From Mermis nigrescens (Eukaryota > Nematoda > Enoplea > Mermithida > Mermithidae), in assembly GCA_036768485.1 (NCBI GenBank), contig JAVLUZ010000190.1, forward strand, positions 346,001 to 410,000: 64,000 nt of DNA, given 5' to 3'. The notes beneath the pieces are model-generated. The model was not told the origin of the DNA, made no database searches, and saw only the letters and a program-made list of their open reading frames with translations. Position 1 is the stretch's first letter; each line of letters opens with the position of its first letter. Shown here piece by piece: positions 21,306-33,600 of the stretch. A program made the translations under genes and the position numbers.

Positions 21306-21512
21306 GTCGCCACGCCATGCACCAACAACAGCAGGTAGTATGTTATGCGAAAATATTATTGCTACAATGTCAATGTCGTAGTACAGAACATACTGTGGCG
21401 ATGGAGATTCGTTTATGTACGCCAAAATAGAAGTAAGAGTACAACAACCTATGTTACCAAGATAACCACGCTCACAAACGTGACGTGGCCATCCATACAA
21501 AGACGCTGTAAT

Positions 21513-22099
21513 CAGTGGCGGATCTAGGATTTTCCTAAGGGGGCGGTATCCCAACTTTTCAAAAAACAGTCAGAAATAGGTCCGAAAATTTGCCCTTAAC
21601 GCGCGAAATAGCGTTTTTTCGGTGTTTTACATTGTATACTTTTACATAAAATCACTTTTGAAGCAATATTTTTTCAAAAAATTTTAAAATCCTCGACAAT
21701 TTTGTGCGAAAAAATCATTAAATTTCTTCGACTTTTACAAAAATCTGGCGCGTAGCGCCGGAAAATTTGTGAAATTAAGGCGGATAGACGTCTCGAAGCA
21801 TGATTTGCTGCTTGATTTCCTGTTTTTACAGCATTTGATGCGAAACATCGAAGTTTTCAATAGAAAATAGAAGAAAACTATGCAAAAATAGAAGAGAGAA
21901 TGACTTCCAGGTTGCCAAGAAAGTTAATACATGCCATTAATAGATATCATTCGGCGCAGAGCGCCCGAAAAATTTGAGAAATTATGGTCACTGACGGCCA
22001 AAAATCATTGCAAATTGCATATCCATTCTTTATCTCGCCAAATATTTTTGGTCAATGGGGGGGGTTGGCCGCCTCCCCCGCCCCCTTAAACCGCGCCTG
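21513..22099. mobile_element. Family C hAT-like element, long copy (587 bp)
   Basis: Left end CAGTGGCGGATCTAGG; right end inverse CAGGCGCGGTTTAAGGGGG, both with the G/C-rich subterminal 'GGGGGCGG' tract. Flanking 8-mers are only loosely alike, so it is old. No ORF is recognised inside. Confidence 0.75.
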
Positions 22100-24052
22100 T
22101 GTATAATGTAATGAAACCGATCAGATAGGTGCCTATTCATACAAACAACCGTCACATGAGGGAGTTGGTAAATTAGGCATGTTAGCGCGTACCTACATAT
22201 ATAGATATATATGTAGTTACCTACATAAGAAATAATAAACCTAGACAGACAAAGCGTACAGTTTCTGTTGACCTAACATAGTTTTCCCATGACTCAGCAC
22301 ACACAGGACAGGATCCAACAAAGATCGTTATTACCATCGCGCAGAGGGGCAAAACGTGACTAACACAAATGCACACAAAGACATCTGTCACGCAGTAAAG
22401 CTTTGTTGATCAGGCTTCGAATAAATTCGACAAAAAGGAAAGGGTTAATGACGCGCAGATTATAAGCAGCTGTTCGTGCGTATGTATTTTGGTCGCACTT
22501 ATTTTTTATTTTTAACTAGATGCAGTTCTAGGATTGTACGCAGCGCTTCGCACTAAGAGAGGGCGTTATAAAGGAAAAGATAACATAGAACTATAAAAGA
22601 GGGGTATAAAGAGGGGAATATAAGCGAGGGGTAGATAAGAGGGGGAAACTAGTTATTGAGCAGGCGTCCAGTGCATCATATACGCCTATTATATATAGGT
22701 AGACATGCTTTTCAGAAAGTATTGTATCGAGTGTGTCTGTGGAATGAATGGAGCTGATGTAGCTCTCTTTCTATTACTACTAGGATAGGCGAAGAACGAA
22801 CTTCTCAACTGAAAATAGGTAAGATTGAAAGGTGATGGCTTTAAAGTTAAGATTTTTTGCATTCTTTAACGATTCAGTAAAACAGATGCGTAAGCAATAT
22901 GTTGTAGGTACTTTATAGATGTAGAAACGTGCTATCTATTAATTATTCGTCGTGGTCAACATTGCTTTATAGCTTTATTTACCTAGGTACTCGTATCGTA
23001 CATACGTAGCGGCATCAATGGTCTGCTTTGCTAAAGTTTAGGCATAAATTTTAATACTGTTTATTGACAACTAGCCGACAAATTACGATTATCATATGGC
23101 ATGCTTTGCAAGATCAGTGCAATAATTGCAACTGACACAGGCTAACCTACCATTGAACCTTACGACGATTTTCCTAAACTTGTTTATTTTTCGTTATGTA
23201 AATGATCGAAAGACAATACGCAGCAAAATGCTTTAGTGAACGTGTTTAATAAAAACGTATTTCTCCTTCAATTAATTGCATGCTCTATTAGAGATTTATA
23301 ACTTATTATAACTATTTATGTAGTTAATAGTACATTACAGTAGGTATATGAAGCCTTCATCTCACATTCGCGCGGATGGGAGGACTTATAGATGCACAGC
23401 ATAACCGGTCTAGGAGTCAGTCCAGAGGGCTTTTTTGCATCAAAATGGCATCAGAAACGGGTTTTAATGCTACAAAAGTATAAAATTTTTTATTCGCAGT
23501 TTTTAGTCATTCTTAAGAACATTCAGTAAATTTTTGATTTTCATCCATTTTTGTTTTCATTTTGTCTCTTTTTCCCTGGAAATTTCCCGTTTTTTTGGGA
23601 GATCTAGTAGACATCGACCCCCAAGCCTGGCTCGGACTCAGTTTGATTTTTTTGAACTTATTGATGCCATTGTTAGAGCTTGAGTAGTGTTTATGCCCTC
23701 CTTACCATTAGTTTTTTAGCACAGACCATAATTTTAGCCTGTCTACTTAGGTATGTATACACAATTACAAAGAATCACTTCTAATATTTTTGGGTGAATT
23801 TTATCGCGCACGCACAATGTTTATATACGTGAGTTACTCAAGTTGACACAGCCAGCCTTAACTATCGATTTACCTGCCTATGCCCAATAAGGTTTTTGCT
23901 TTGAGTGTAAAGTTCTCAAGAAGTGTCAATGGGATTCCATAATTTGACAGAGCAAGTCGTAGCTTCATTCCTTAAAGATTATCAACTTTCATAATGCTCT
24001 CCAATTTTATTCTTATCAAGGTATCCACAGTCACATGGAATTCCATGCATCA
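22100..24052. other. 2-kb stretch without recognised gene
   Basis: Contains purine-rich runs (22,555-22,655, GAGGGG words), a family H repeat at about 23,395-23,625 and otherwise unrecognised AT-rich DNA. No supported gene or RNA. Confidence 0.5.
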
Positions 24053-24060
24053 GTTGGATG

Positions 24061-24324
24061 CATACCTGGGCATGAGGGGTTTGGGGGGTATGCACCCCTT
24101 CCATGAGAAACCAAAATACCCCCAGAAATCAAAATACCCCCAGATTCAAATTTTTGAAGATTTTTTTCGTTTTCTCCGCATTATTTTGATGCCAATGAAT
24201 AGTGCTCGATGAGAAACGTTGAAAAATGGTGTTTTTTCGCCATACCACCACTTTTAAGGCCATTTTTTGACCTTTGAAAAAATCTAGCACACTTCCCCCA
24301 GAACTTTGGTGCCGCCCACCTATG
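24061..24324 (-). mobile_element. MITE family A copy 11
   Basis: Minus-strand copy: left end CATACCTGGGC, right end GCCCACCTATG; flanks GTTGGATG and GTTTGATG match at 7 of 8. It belongs to the 'GGTGCCGCCCACC' subfamily. Confidence 0.9.
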
Positions 24325-24332
24325 GTTTGATG

Positions 24333-24978
24333 TATCATAAAGCTATTGTGTAAAGAAAAGTTGAAATAGAGTCTAATCGTGACCAATATAAAAAACTTTC
24401 AGACCAAAGTTCTTAAATACCAAAGACTTCAAATAATAAAAGGCTAAAAGATCTCTGATAAGGAATGGGATCTTGTGTTTAGGCATTGCAGCGAAATTGA
24501 TCCGATTTGAAAGTGTTGCAACTTTTGCATGTTTAACAGACTAGGGAACGTCAAACTTGTCATAAAACGAGGAATAGGATAGAGCTACAGAAATTTTTAC
24601 AAATAAAGCTGCGTTTACTCTCCATGATTTTATGTGGGGGATGCGAAAATTTTAATTAGATATCTCAAGAACCATTAATCCGGTGCAAAGCACCAGAAGA
24701 TTTTGTGTTTCCTAGCTCAAAACTACCCTAAAAACCTGTTATTGGGCAGTATTTTAGACACGCTTTGGGAATTTTTCATTTATTGAAACCCTTGTGAGAA
24801 TCAGAATTTTCCTTTATTTCAGGGGGCGGCCCCTGGATAAAGGCTTGTTTCTGAAGGAAGTTCCTCTGACAAGACACTGCTTGAAAATCACAGGGTAGGT
24901 ACATTAGTGGAAAATTTGTGAACTCAGTCAAGGTCAGCTGCACCACCCTGTACAACATCTATAATATTAATTTCCAGT
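24333..24978. other. No recognised gene
   Basis: AT-rich; no gene or repeat boundary recognised, although 'CGGTGCAAAGCACCAGAAG' near 24,681 recalls the family B palindrome. Confidence 0.4.
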
Positions 24979-25001
24979 TCTCTCTCTCTCTCTCTCTCTC
25001 T

Positions 25002-25087
<86 letters not shown>
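24979..25087. repeat. Compound (TC)n(TG)n microsatellite
   Basis: About 25 bases of TC repeat followed by about 80 of GT repeat. The frames through it on both strands are artefacts. Confidence 0.97.
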
Positions 25088-25088
<1 letters not shown>

Positions 25089-26420
25089 AAAAGTGTACTG
25101 GTGGATGAAGTGCTCCTCAAATTTTGACACAAGGGGTACTCCGGTTTAGGACCCTGATGCTGAGTTTTCCATCAAAGTGGCCCAGTCAGGTGGGCCCCTG
25201 AAACTCTAAAATGAGATTTTTCCTGTAGGGGTTTAGTGCGCCTAAGGTGTACATAATTGCCACAGGGACAATATGCTACGCCATCCTAGACCAACTTTCA
25301 AAGTTCTATCAAGTGGTGTTAACCATTTTACAATGCAGTGTAAACTAGTGAAAAGGATTGATTTTTTGTGGTAAAAGAGCCCAAACTTACCCTATCCACA
25401 GTGTAAGACTTTGTTTTGGTTCTTTATAGAGACACAGCTTGGTGTTGCACCCTAAATTTGGACACCGGGTTTTTGATTTCTGATTCAGAATTGGCTAACT
25501 ACTCAAAATTCTGGGACTGGTACCTAAGACAGCTAGAAAATGGGTCAACAGGAAATTTAGGAAAGTTCTGAAAAACATGACTAATCAATGAGGGCGAGCT
25601 CACAGCAAGCAAAAATATTAACTTATGGGTGCTCTCAGTGTAAACTAGCACTTCTACTGCTTGATTCATGTGGACTGAAATTCAAAGAGAATACTGTGAG
25701 CTTATATGAAAAGACTAATATATCAAGGTCTTTCAGCATGGTTTCTAATTGTGCAGGTGCTACATATGCTGCACAGTAAAACTGCATCTGCTATATAACC
25801 ATTATAAAATCATGCATTGATGCACTATCTCATAAACTTATGCCAGGGGAGTAAATAGGTTATTTTTATTTTAATATTTGTGTCATTAATTATTTGGCAT
25901 TGAATGAAGTTGTTGGTCAATACAATATCAGGCAGTAGAGAATTATTGACTAAATGAAATACATCATTTGAAAAAGGGGTGAGCATGAGATGAACAAGTG
26001 ATATTTTATTGATAAAAATCGATCCCTAAATTAAGTAAAGGCAAATCACTACAAATGTCACAAGAATGCTGTTATGTCATTGAGTCTGGAAATCACAAAG
26101 AGAGAACATTCCAGAAACTAGGAAACAAAATTCTTCACATGCACAAGAATTCCATTTTGAAAGATACAGTGCATTGGTTTCATCATCAAAAAGGTTTCAA
26201 ATGTTTTCACAAGATCGTTAGATCTCTGAAAACTGTATCGCATTTGCAAGACAGACTCTGGATATGTGATTGGCTACAGAATATGATAAATCCAATTTTT
26301 GCATTTGGCGCCATTGTGCTTAATTGGTTCTGCCATAAATGATCAGAAATATTGCTGTGTATTGTTTGTAATGCTCTAAAAAATTAATAAAAGGCTTTTG
26401 TAAAGCCAAATTGTTATTGG
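25088..26420. other. No supported gene; two small unexplained ORFs
   Basis: Frames at 25,588-25,779 (63 codons) and 26,055-26,342 (95 codons, Cys/His-containing) are open, but I recognise nothing in them and no splice context favours them. They could be chance or decayed transposon sequence. Confidence 0.4.
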
Positions 26421-26616
26421 CAGGGGCGGATTCAGGGGGCGAGGGGGCGGCCGCCCCCCTCCCATTGGCCCAAAATAGTTGTCAAAATTAAGCATTTTTG
26501 AGCGATTTTTAGCGATTTTCGGGTTAAAACGGCTAATTTTTCCGCTCAAGTCAGGGTTCCGGCCCCCCCCCCTTAGGGGTACCATCCCCCTTAGGAAAAT
26601 CCTGGATCCGCCACTG
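26421..26616. mobile_element. Family C hAT-like MITE, 196 bp
   Basis: Ends CAGGGGCGGATTCAGGGGG and the inverse CAGTGGCGGATCCAGG; flanks GTTATTGG and GTTATTTG match at 7 of 8. The centre includes 'GCGATTTTTAGCGATTTTC', shared with the 46,172 copy. Confidence 0.92.
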
Positions 26617-27474
26617 GTTATTTGTATAACCCCTATAGCAGAAGGTCATGAGATACCTGGTCTTTGAGATTACCTCACATTATTATCTCAAAAATTATCT
26701 CACAAAAAAAGTTTTATATGTTTGAAAAAGCTAAAATTGATGGTATAGGCACTTTTGTTTTAATTTTTTTATATTTTTTGCTCATTCAAACAACTCATTT
26801 TTCATTTTGTATTCTTTACATTTCTCTAAAATTTCTATTATCACAAAAAAACAAAAAATCTCCAAAAATAAAATTCTGGTTAGGATTCTGGAGGTCCAAT
26901 CAAACCTCTTATGTCTATGTGTACATACAATGGGAACTAAATGAATCACTTTCAGAAGAGAATGATAGGAGGACACCAACCAAAAGCATTCAGTGTATTA
27001 AACTTTAGGTCTGCATGCAGGACTATCAATCCACCCTTTTGTCACTAATGGCAGCTTTGTTGTTTATTGGTTGTCTAAAATTGTGTTATGCTATCAAACA
27101 ATTTGGTGCTCTTAACTAGACATACACTTGGGGTTTGTAGGTTTAAGACATCTCCAAAAAGGGCAAAAAAATTTTTTTGCAAAAAAATAAAGTAAAATAA
27201 CACAAGAATAGGGCCAAATCAAATCCTTGTTACAGCATCCAAAATCGACCAGAAAATGTATTATCAGCTAGTTTCTTTCCTGTATTACCCTTTAAATGTG
27301 CCATTTCTTAGCAATATTTGCTCAAAAAAGGCTCTCTGCTCTCTGGTTGATATACTACGATGCATTGCATCATATTGCATTATTTATATTGCATGTATTT
27401 TAAATTGTTTATTACATTACATGTTATTTTCATTACATGCTATTATTTCCTATATATGATTATTGATGTTTTAG
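26617..27474. other. Upstream region of TIF1 exon, no gene seen
   Basis: AT-rich DNA before the first recognised coding exon. It ends in a polypyrimidine tract and AG at 27,473-27,474, so this is probably an intron in the 5' UTR; the true promoter and first exon are not identified. Confidence 0.45.
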
Positions 27475-27671
27475 AGTCACAATGGAAGCAAGTAGCACAA
27501 CAAATGATGAACGGATGAATTCTAGCATCAATACAGAAAGCTCATTACCCATTACGAAAGAAGAATGGCTGTCTATCTGTAATTTGTGTCGAAATAGGGT
27601 CAGCACAAAGGCTAGATTATTACCATGTCTCCATGTAATTTGCTGTCATTGCGAAACTGCTGGCATAATAG
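27475..27671 (+). CDS. TRIM33-like: TIF1 exon 1: N-terminus and first half of RING
   Basis: Acceptor AG at 27,473-27,474; ATG at 27,482. After about 30 residues it reads CNLC, then twelve residues, then LLPCLHVICCHC, the first six zinc ligands of a TIF1-type RING. The frame stays open past the proposed donor G|GTTGGT at 27,672, but the following codons give no RING-like Cys pair, whereas the exon at 34,176 does and is in phase (phase 1). Confidence 0.85.
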
Positions 27672-30600
27672 GTTGGTGCCAACCTAATACATCAGTATCA
27701 TTATGTACATTGCATTCAAGTGATGACAATGGCTTCATGAAGAACATTAGCTTCTAAAAAGTTAAATGCTGCTGAAATGAAATTTTTGTTTTCTGTTAGA
27801 TAAAAATCAATAAAGAATAATTTGTCCACTTTATATGATGTGAGCAGGAAGTATTTTTTGTGATTCATTTGTAGTTCTTTGTAAATGTTTGACTTCAATT
27901 AGCGCTCACAATTAGTAAATCACCTATTGAGGCAAATGCACTGCATGCTCTTTGTTGATCAGTTTTATCATTTTCCTCATTCTCTGTTCTTAATTCACTG
28001 GAACAGATACCACTCAATCAATTCATTGTCTCCACTGACCCAATAGTTGTGCCAGCATGATGTCCTTTCCTTGGCCTACTAGCCACAAAACGTCCATCTA
28101 GATCATTTTCTAAATAATTGAATTGTTCCACTGAGTTTCCTGAATCGCAGTTGTTTCACTGTCTCAAAAAGACCATTAAAAAATGTGTACATGCATTTGA
28201 CAAAAATTAATGAGCAGCTTTTCAAATCATTTAAGTTGATTCATTTAGTAGTAAGATAATAGTTCATTTCAGCAAGATGCACTCACATCTGTAAGTAGTG
28301 AAGTTTTATACACCCTTATACACCCTTATAAATTGAAAAATTTAGTAAATAATGCAAAAAGTTATTTGGCAGTTGGTTCTGGAGCTAAAATAAAAAGTAG
28401 CATGGCTGATTATTTAATTTTTAGAGTTTTAGCACCAAAAAGGTTTCAAAAAATACAAAATAAAGTTGAAAATGCAATTTTTTGTATTGGCACATTCTTT
28501 GGGAATCAGTCCTTCTGGTCTTCTCATTTGCATCCCAAAAATAAATTGAAAAATTTGATGGTATTATTCTCACATGCTACTATATTCAAAAAATGTGCTG
28601 TCCAAATCGTATGTCACCATATTTTTTAGTTTGTTTTTATTGTTTGAGAGAAACAAACAAAGGCTGTGCATCATATAAATAGAAGCTGATAAATTTTGCA
28701 CATTAGTTAGGGTCGACACATGGCTCTATATCTAAATTTGTAAAGTTTTGGCAGGTAACTGCAACTGAAGAATGGATTGCACATATCTTTACTAAGGAGT
28801 GAGCCCTGACCAACATGTCCAGTAGTAGCAGCAACACAATTTAAGCTGCACTAGTAATTTCTAGCTAAGAAGAAAATAGTTGGTGGTCATGAGGAACCGT
28901 ATGACATCTTTTGGTGCTTCAAGTGCCTGAAATTTTGGTCATCATGGAATGCAATAGACAATGGAGTGATTTATGGGGATGGTCATGATGAGCTAAGAAA
29001 GTTCCCTGGCAGTGTTTTAGCTGATGTTAGAATTCTCACACAAAGCTGTCAATATGAAGTTCAGTAAAAATCATATACTTCTGGGTGAAGAACATCATTG
29101 CTTGAGATGAAAGATTTCCCGGGCAGCATAATGCTCCACCTGGCATTTCTCAAAACAAGCAATTGACGCCTATCACTCAAATCAATGAAGGTTTGATGCA
29201 AGGACATTGACAATATGTACAATCAGACCATTCTGGCCTGTCAAAATTATGGGACAGTATAGTCATACTTTTGATTTTTAATATGGCTTTAGAAGCATCC
29301 TGATGAAGCTAGTTATGTTAGAAATCTTGTCCAATAACGGGTAGCCTAGGCCAACAGTTCTCACTGACCTGTCTTCGATGATTGTCTTTTCATGTAAGCT
29401 TGCCATTGTCTCCTAAATTTAATTCACATGAATTAGGCTTACAGAAGTGGCTTACAAGTTGCTGCAATAATGCTGCACAGCACTGGTAAAGGCTCCTATA
29501 TAGCTTGATGTACTGAGGAATATAACTCATTACTTTAGAACGCTTTTGTATTTGTTTTACCATCCAACATAAAACTAATGGTCCGATGTTTTGACTTTGT
29601 ATCCACCAGTTTGTTTATTCTTGAAATAACAAGAGAATGCTGTTGCCTAGGCGCCCTACTGCCAGCCAAGCTGTATGTATGTCATGCAGGCAAAAGGTCT
29701 ATATCAACTTTGGAGTCAAGCCTACTTCATAAAGGAGAATTCAAATCAGGGAGTTAATGTGTCACTTAATGTTTGTGCTTTAGTGATGCACCCAAAATTC
29801 TTGCCTCAAAAATTTGTAATGCACCTTTTTTATGAATTATTTGAAGGGGCTACATAAACAATAATGCATTATCCCGGCCCTACAAATGCCCCTTTATCAT
29901 TTGCTGCAGTATCCACATTTATGATTTATTTTTTTGCATTTACTTGGCAATCTTTAAATTTTTTTAAATCACAAAGTAACAAAAACATTTAATCAGTGCC
30001 TAGTGTTAACAGGCAAGTGATGAAAGGAGACAAATTCAAATGAAACTATGCTCTTCACATTTTGGTGAATCTTTTGAGTCTGCAGGACTTTAAAATATAG
30101 TGGGCAGATTCAGAACAGTGTCAAATGTGAGAGAGCAATTTGTATGCAGCTCGACTAATGGGCTGAAAAGTAGATTAAGGGACAATATGTCTAGCGTCAA
30201 AATTATAATAAACATTGTAGTTTTGATTTCAACTGGCTTTAGGATTGATGAGTGAGACTTTTTGGTCACATTGAAACGATGCTTATAATTTGATCCTTCA
30301 AACAATTTTGACTAGTATAGTGTATTAAAGTGCAATGCAAATAAATTGAATCAAAGTGAAATGAATATTTTATGGCATATACATACAATAGTTTACAATG
30401 TTACAATACAGACAAAAAATCTAAAACTTCATAAAACGAAAAAATTAAACTTGGTCATCACAAGACAAGATTTTTGACTTACAGCATCATACAGAGATAA
30501 ATCTGCAATTGTCATAATTCTAGTCTGTGTAGCTTAGATTCTTGAAGATGGTCATTGTATGTGAGAGGGCTGCTACATCTAATAATATGTCAGGCAAATT

Positions 30601-33600
30601 TTTTGCTAAACAGCCTCAAGCCTGTTCATATGTAATGTAATGTAATGTAATTTACTGTAGCCAGTGATAAAAAATATACTGTACACAAAAGATAAAAGAG
30701 GTACAATGGCACAATATAAAACGAAACTGTCTATTTTGAGGGATTTCAAATTGAGCGACAGCATTTGAGAACAGGTCTGACGTAGCCAGTGAATACATTT
30801 ATGATATCATTCTTATCATACAAAAAGAAAAATTTTCTGATTAAGATAGATTACAGGAAATCCTTTTTGGTTGTGTAGTTATGGGGCTCTTTGAATTTTG
30901 AATTTTGTGAAATTGGCAAACCTAAATTGCAAGCAAATGTATCATTTGTGATAAGGCACCTATTGAGTCTGTCAGACAATCTGGGATTATTTTTACTCAG
31001 ATATTGCAATACACATTTTGAATACGTAGAATTCTGTGGGGTAAATGAGGTAAAATGAGGGCTAAAAGTGAATGAACGATGAAAGTTTTCTTCAAAAGTG
31101 ATTTCAATTAACCATGAACTGTGTAATAACGTAGTTTTAATGCTGTTTTAGTGCTTGCTTAATTATTGACCCCCAGACCGGCTGAGCCCCCAGGTTGGCC
31201 ATGCTGTACACCTGTGGTCTGTCTGTACCCTTCAGGGGCCATATGACAGAACGCGGAACAAGTTATTCTTGAGATAAGCCCTATTCTGGGAATAGCTATT
31301 CTCGTATTAAAACTTATTCTCATGATAGCTATTCCTGGGTTAAGGGACGGAATAAGCTATCCTAGGAATAAGAAAATTTGGTTCGACAGAACGCGAAATA
31401 CGCGAGGAATAGCTGCTGTTCCTGGGATAAGTGTATCTATCCCAGGATTAAGTCACGTGTTCCATAGGTTTTGTGTATAAATTGGATGTCCAACGCATGC
31501 TGCATACTGTAGTCACGTACAAATTGTTTGAAAATATACGACGTAAATACAAACGTGTAGTATTTATGTATGTAGACGTGTGCGCACAGGTAAAGTATGC
31601 ATTGCTGCACTGAGTTAATGGGACTGCCGAATATTACCGAATAAAGTTTTTATAATTCGGTTCAATAAATGCGGCTTCATTGCTTCCATGGAAAACGAAA
31701 ATGAAACATTGACATTGAAATCAAAAAAATTTATGATAGCTTGCGCAAGCTACTTTTTTGTGTAAGTAGGTGCTCATTTGCGAATCTTGCTGTCAACTTG
31801 TTGGTTATACACACTAACTACTGCATTAATTTTTTAAATCACTTCACTGGAGGTGATATGTATTGCATGATCGAAAAATATAGAAAAAATTTTTTTGTCA
31901 AGAGCTCAACAAGACGAGCCGCACTCATGGGGCAAATGCGCAACTAGAAAATTTTCATATCAATTTTGATCGTATTACAAACAAGAGTAACCATATTAAA
32001 TTTCTAGATAAAGAGGAATCATTTACCTATCCAATTAAAAATTTTTTAAACACATTTACTTCTTTTAAAATCGCATTACAAACGCTTTTTTACTTCTATT
32101 CCACTGTCTTATACCTGCTAAGACCAGGTATAAAATGGCGGAATAAAAGCAACCGTTTTTTATTCCCGAGATAACTTATTCTGCCTTCTGTCATACCACT
32201 TATTTTTATTCCGCCATTTTATTCCGAGGTTAGCGCCTGGAACGGCGCTATTCCACGCTCTGTCATACCAACTTTATTCCCAGAATATCACTGTTTATTC
32301 CGCTTTTTGTAATACTGGAACATTTTATTCCACCCTCGTATCCCACTGTTTTATTCTGGAATAGCACTATTCTGCATTCTGTCATACAGCCCCAGGATAG
32401 ATCAATATTTGAAATATCCCTCAGAATTCATTTTTTGGAAATAATCTGGCTTTTTTGCAAAGTTCTGATGGCTATGGATAGAGCTTATTTAGAAAAGTCT
32501 AAAAATTAAGTTTTCCCAATATTCTGAATTTTTTCGTTGATTTCTAAAAATACCTCTATTCAGAATTTGGGTCCTGTCCAGACGTGTTCTTGGGGGATTT
32601 GACCCTCCTAAAATGACAAGTGACTCTCCCACAAAATGGCTGCGACCATGCAGAATTGTCGATTTTTGCAAAAGTTAGTAAAAGCTGTAAAAATTGTGCC
32701 TTTTTAGACGTTTTCAGCTCATTTGTGGCTCAAAATTCAAATTTCGGCGCTTCGCACCGTATGCACATTTTTTGTCTATATTTTGTTCAATTTACTCAAT
32801 TTTTTCAAATTTTTTTGTGTGAGGTTTGTCTGAAACGTCAAAAAACAGTGTTTTTGACGTGTACCTATAGTTTTTAGCCCAAAAAGGCACTTTTTAAAAA
32901 TTTTTTGGGCCTGACCCCCCAGAATTCCTATGCTGTACATGTATGGTCCTGTCCATGTATGCTAATTGTTGCATAATCTGAAAAATACTGGTTAATGCTA
33001 ATTCTGAATACAATTACACAGAAAATCCTTTAACCGAGTGAAAGGATGTGATTTAATATTGATAGTACCCATAACAAGTTGCAATTTGATGGCTGCTTCA
33101 AAAGGCTATTGTCAATGTGATCATGCAATAAATTTTTAAGTTCAGGTTGAATTTCTTTTATTTTACCTGGACAGGTTGAATTTTTTAACCCAGACAGATG
33201 ACTGCCTAGAAAGATAATTTCAAAGTTTTAGCATTTCTACAAAAATGTCTACTCCTAGTAGTGATGAAGCGGGTACCCGGATCGGGATCCGGATCCGGTA
33301 TTATCCGGATGTTTTCAGGATCCGGATCCAGAAGTTTGAATTTTAACTACCCGGATCCGGATCCGGAACTTTGAATTTTAAGTACCCAGATCCGGATCCG
33401 GAAGTTTGAATTTTCACTACCCAAATTTCATATACATGCAACGATTGCTCAGTTAAGCGACGCAACATTTTATTCTGTGCGTGCATATAAATGAGGCGAA
33501 TTTGATTGAAAGTACACTTAAGCGCGATTCGTGCATTGCTCAACTTTGACAATAGAATTTGTTTTACTATCTGTTTTAAGTAAAGCCGACAGGCGCCACG

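Noticed and set aside
24918..25130. Frames reading Cys-Val or His-Thr repeats
   Set aside because: They come from the TC/TG microsatellite.
27672..27757. Continuation of exon 1 to the stop at 27,757 as a short RING protein
   Set aside because: The last CxxC of a RING is absent in this read-through, while the phase-matched exon at 34,176 supplies it.
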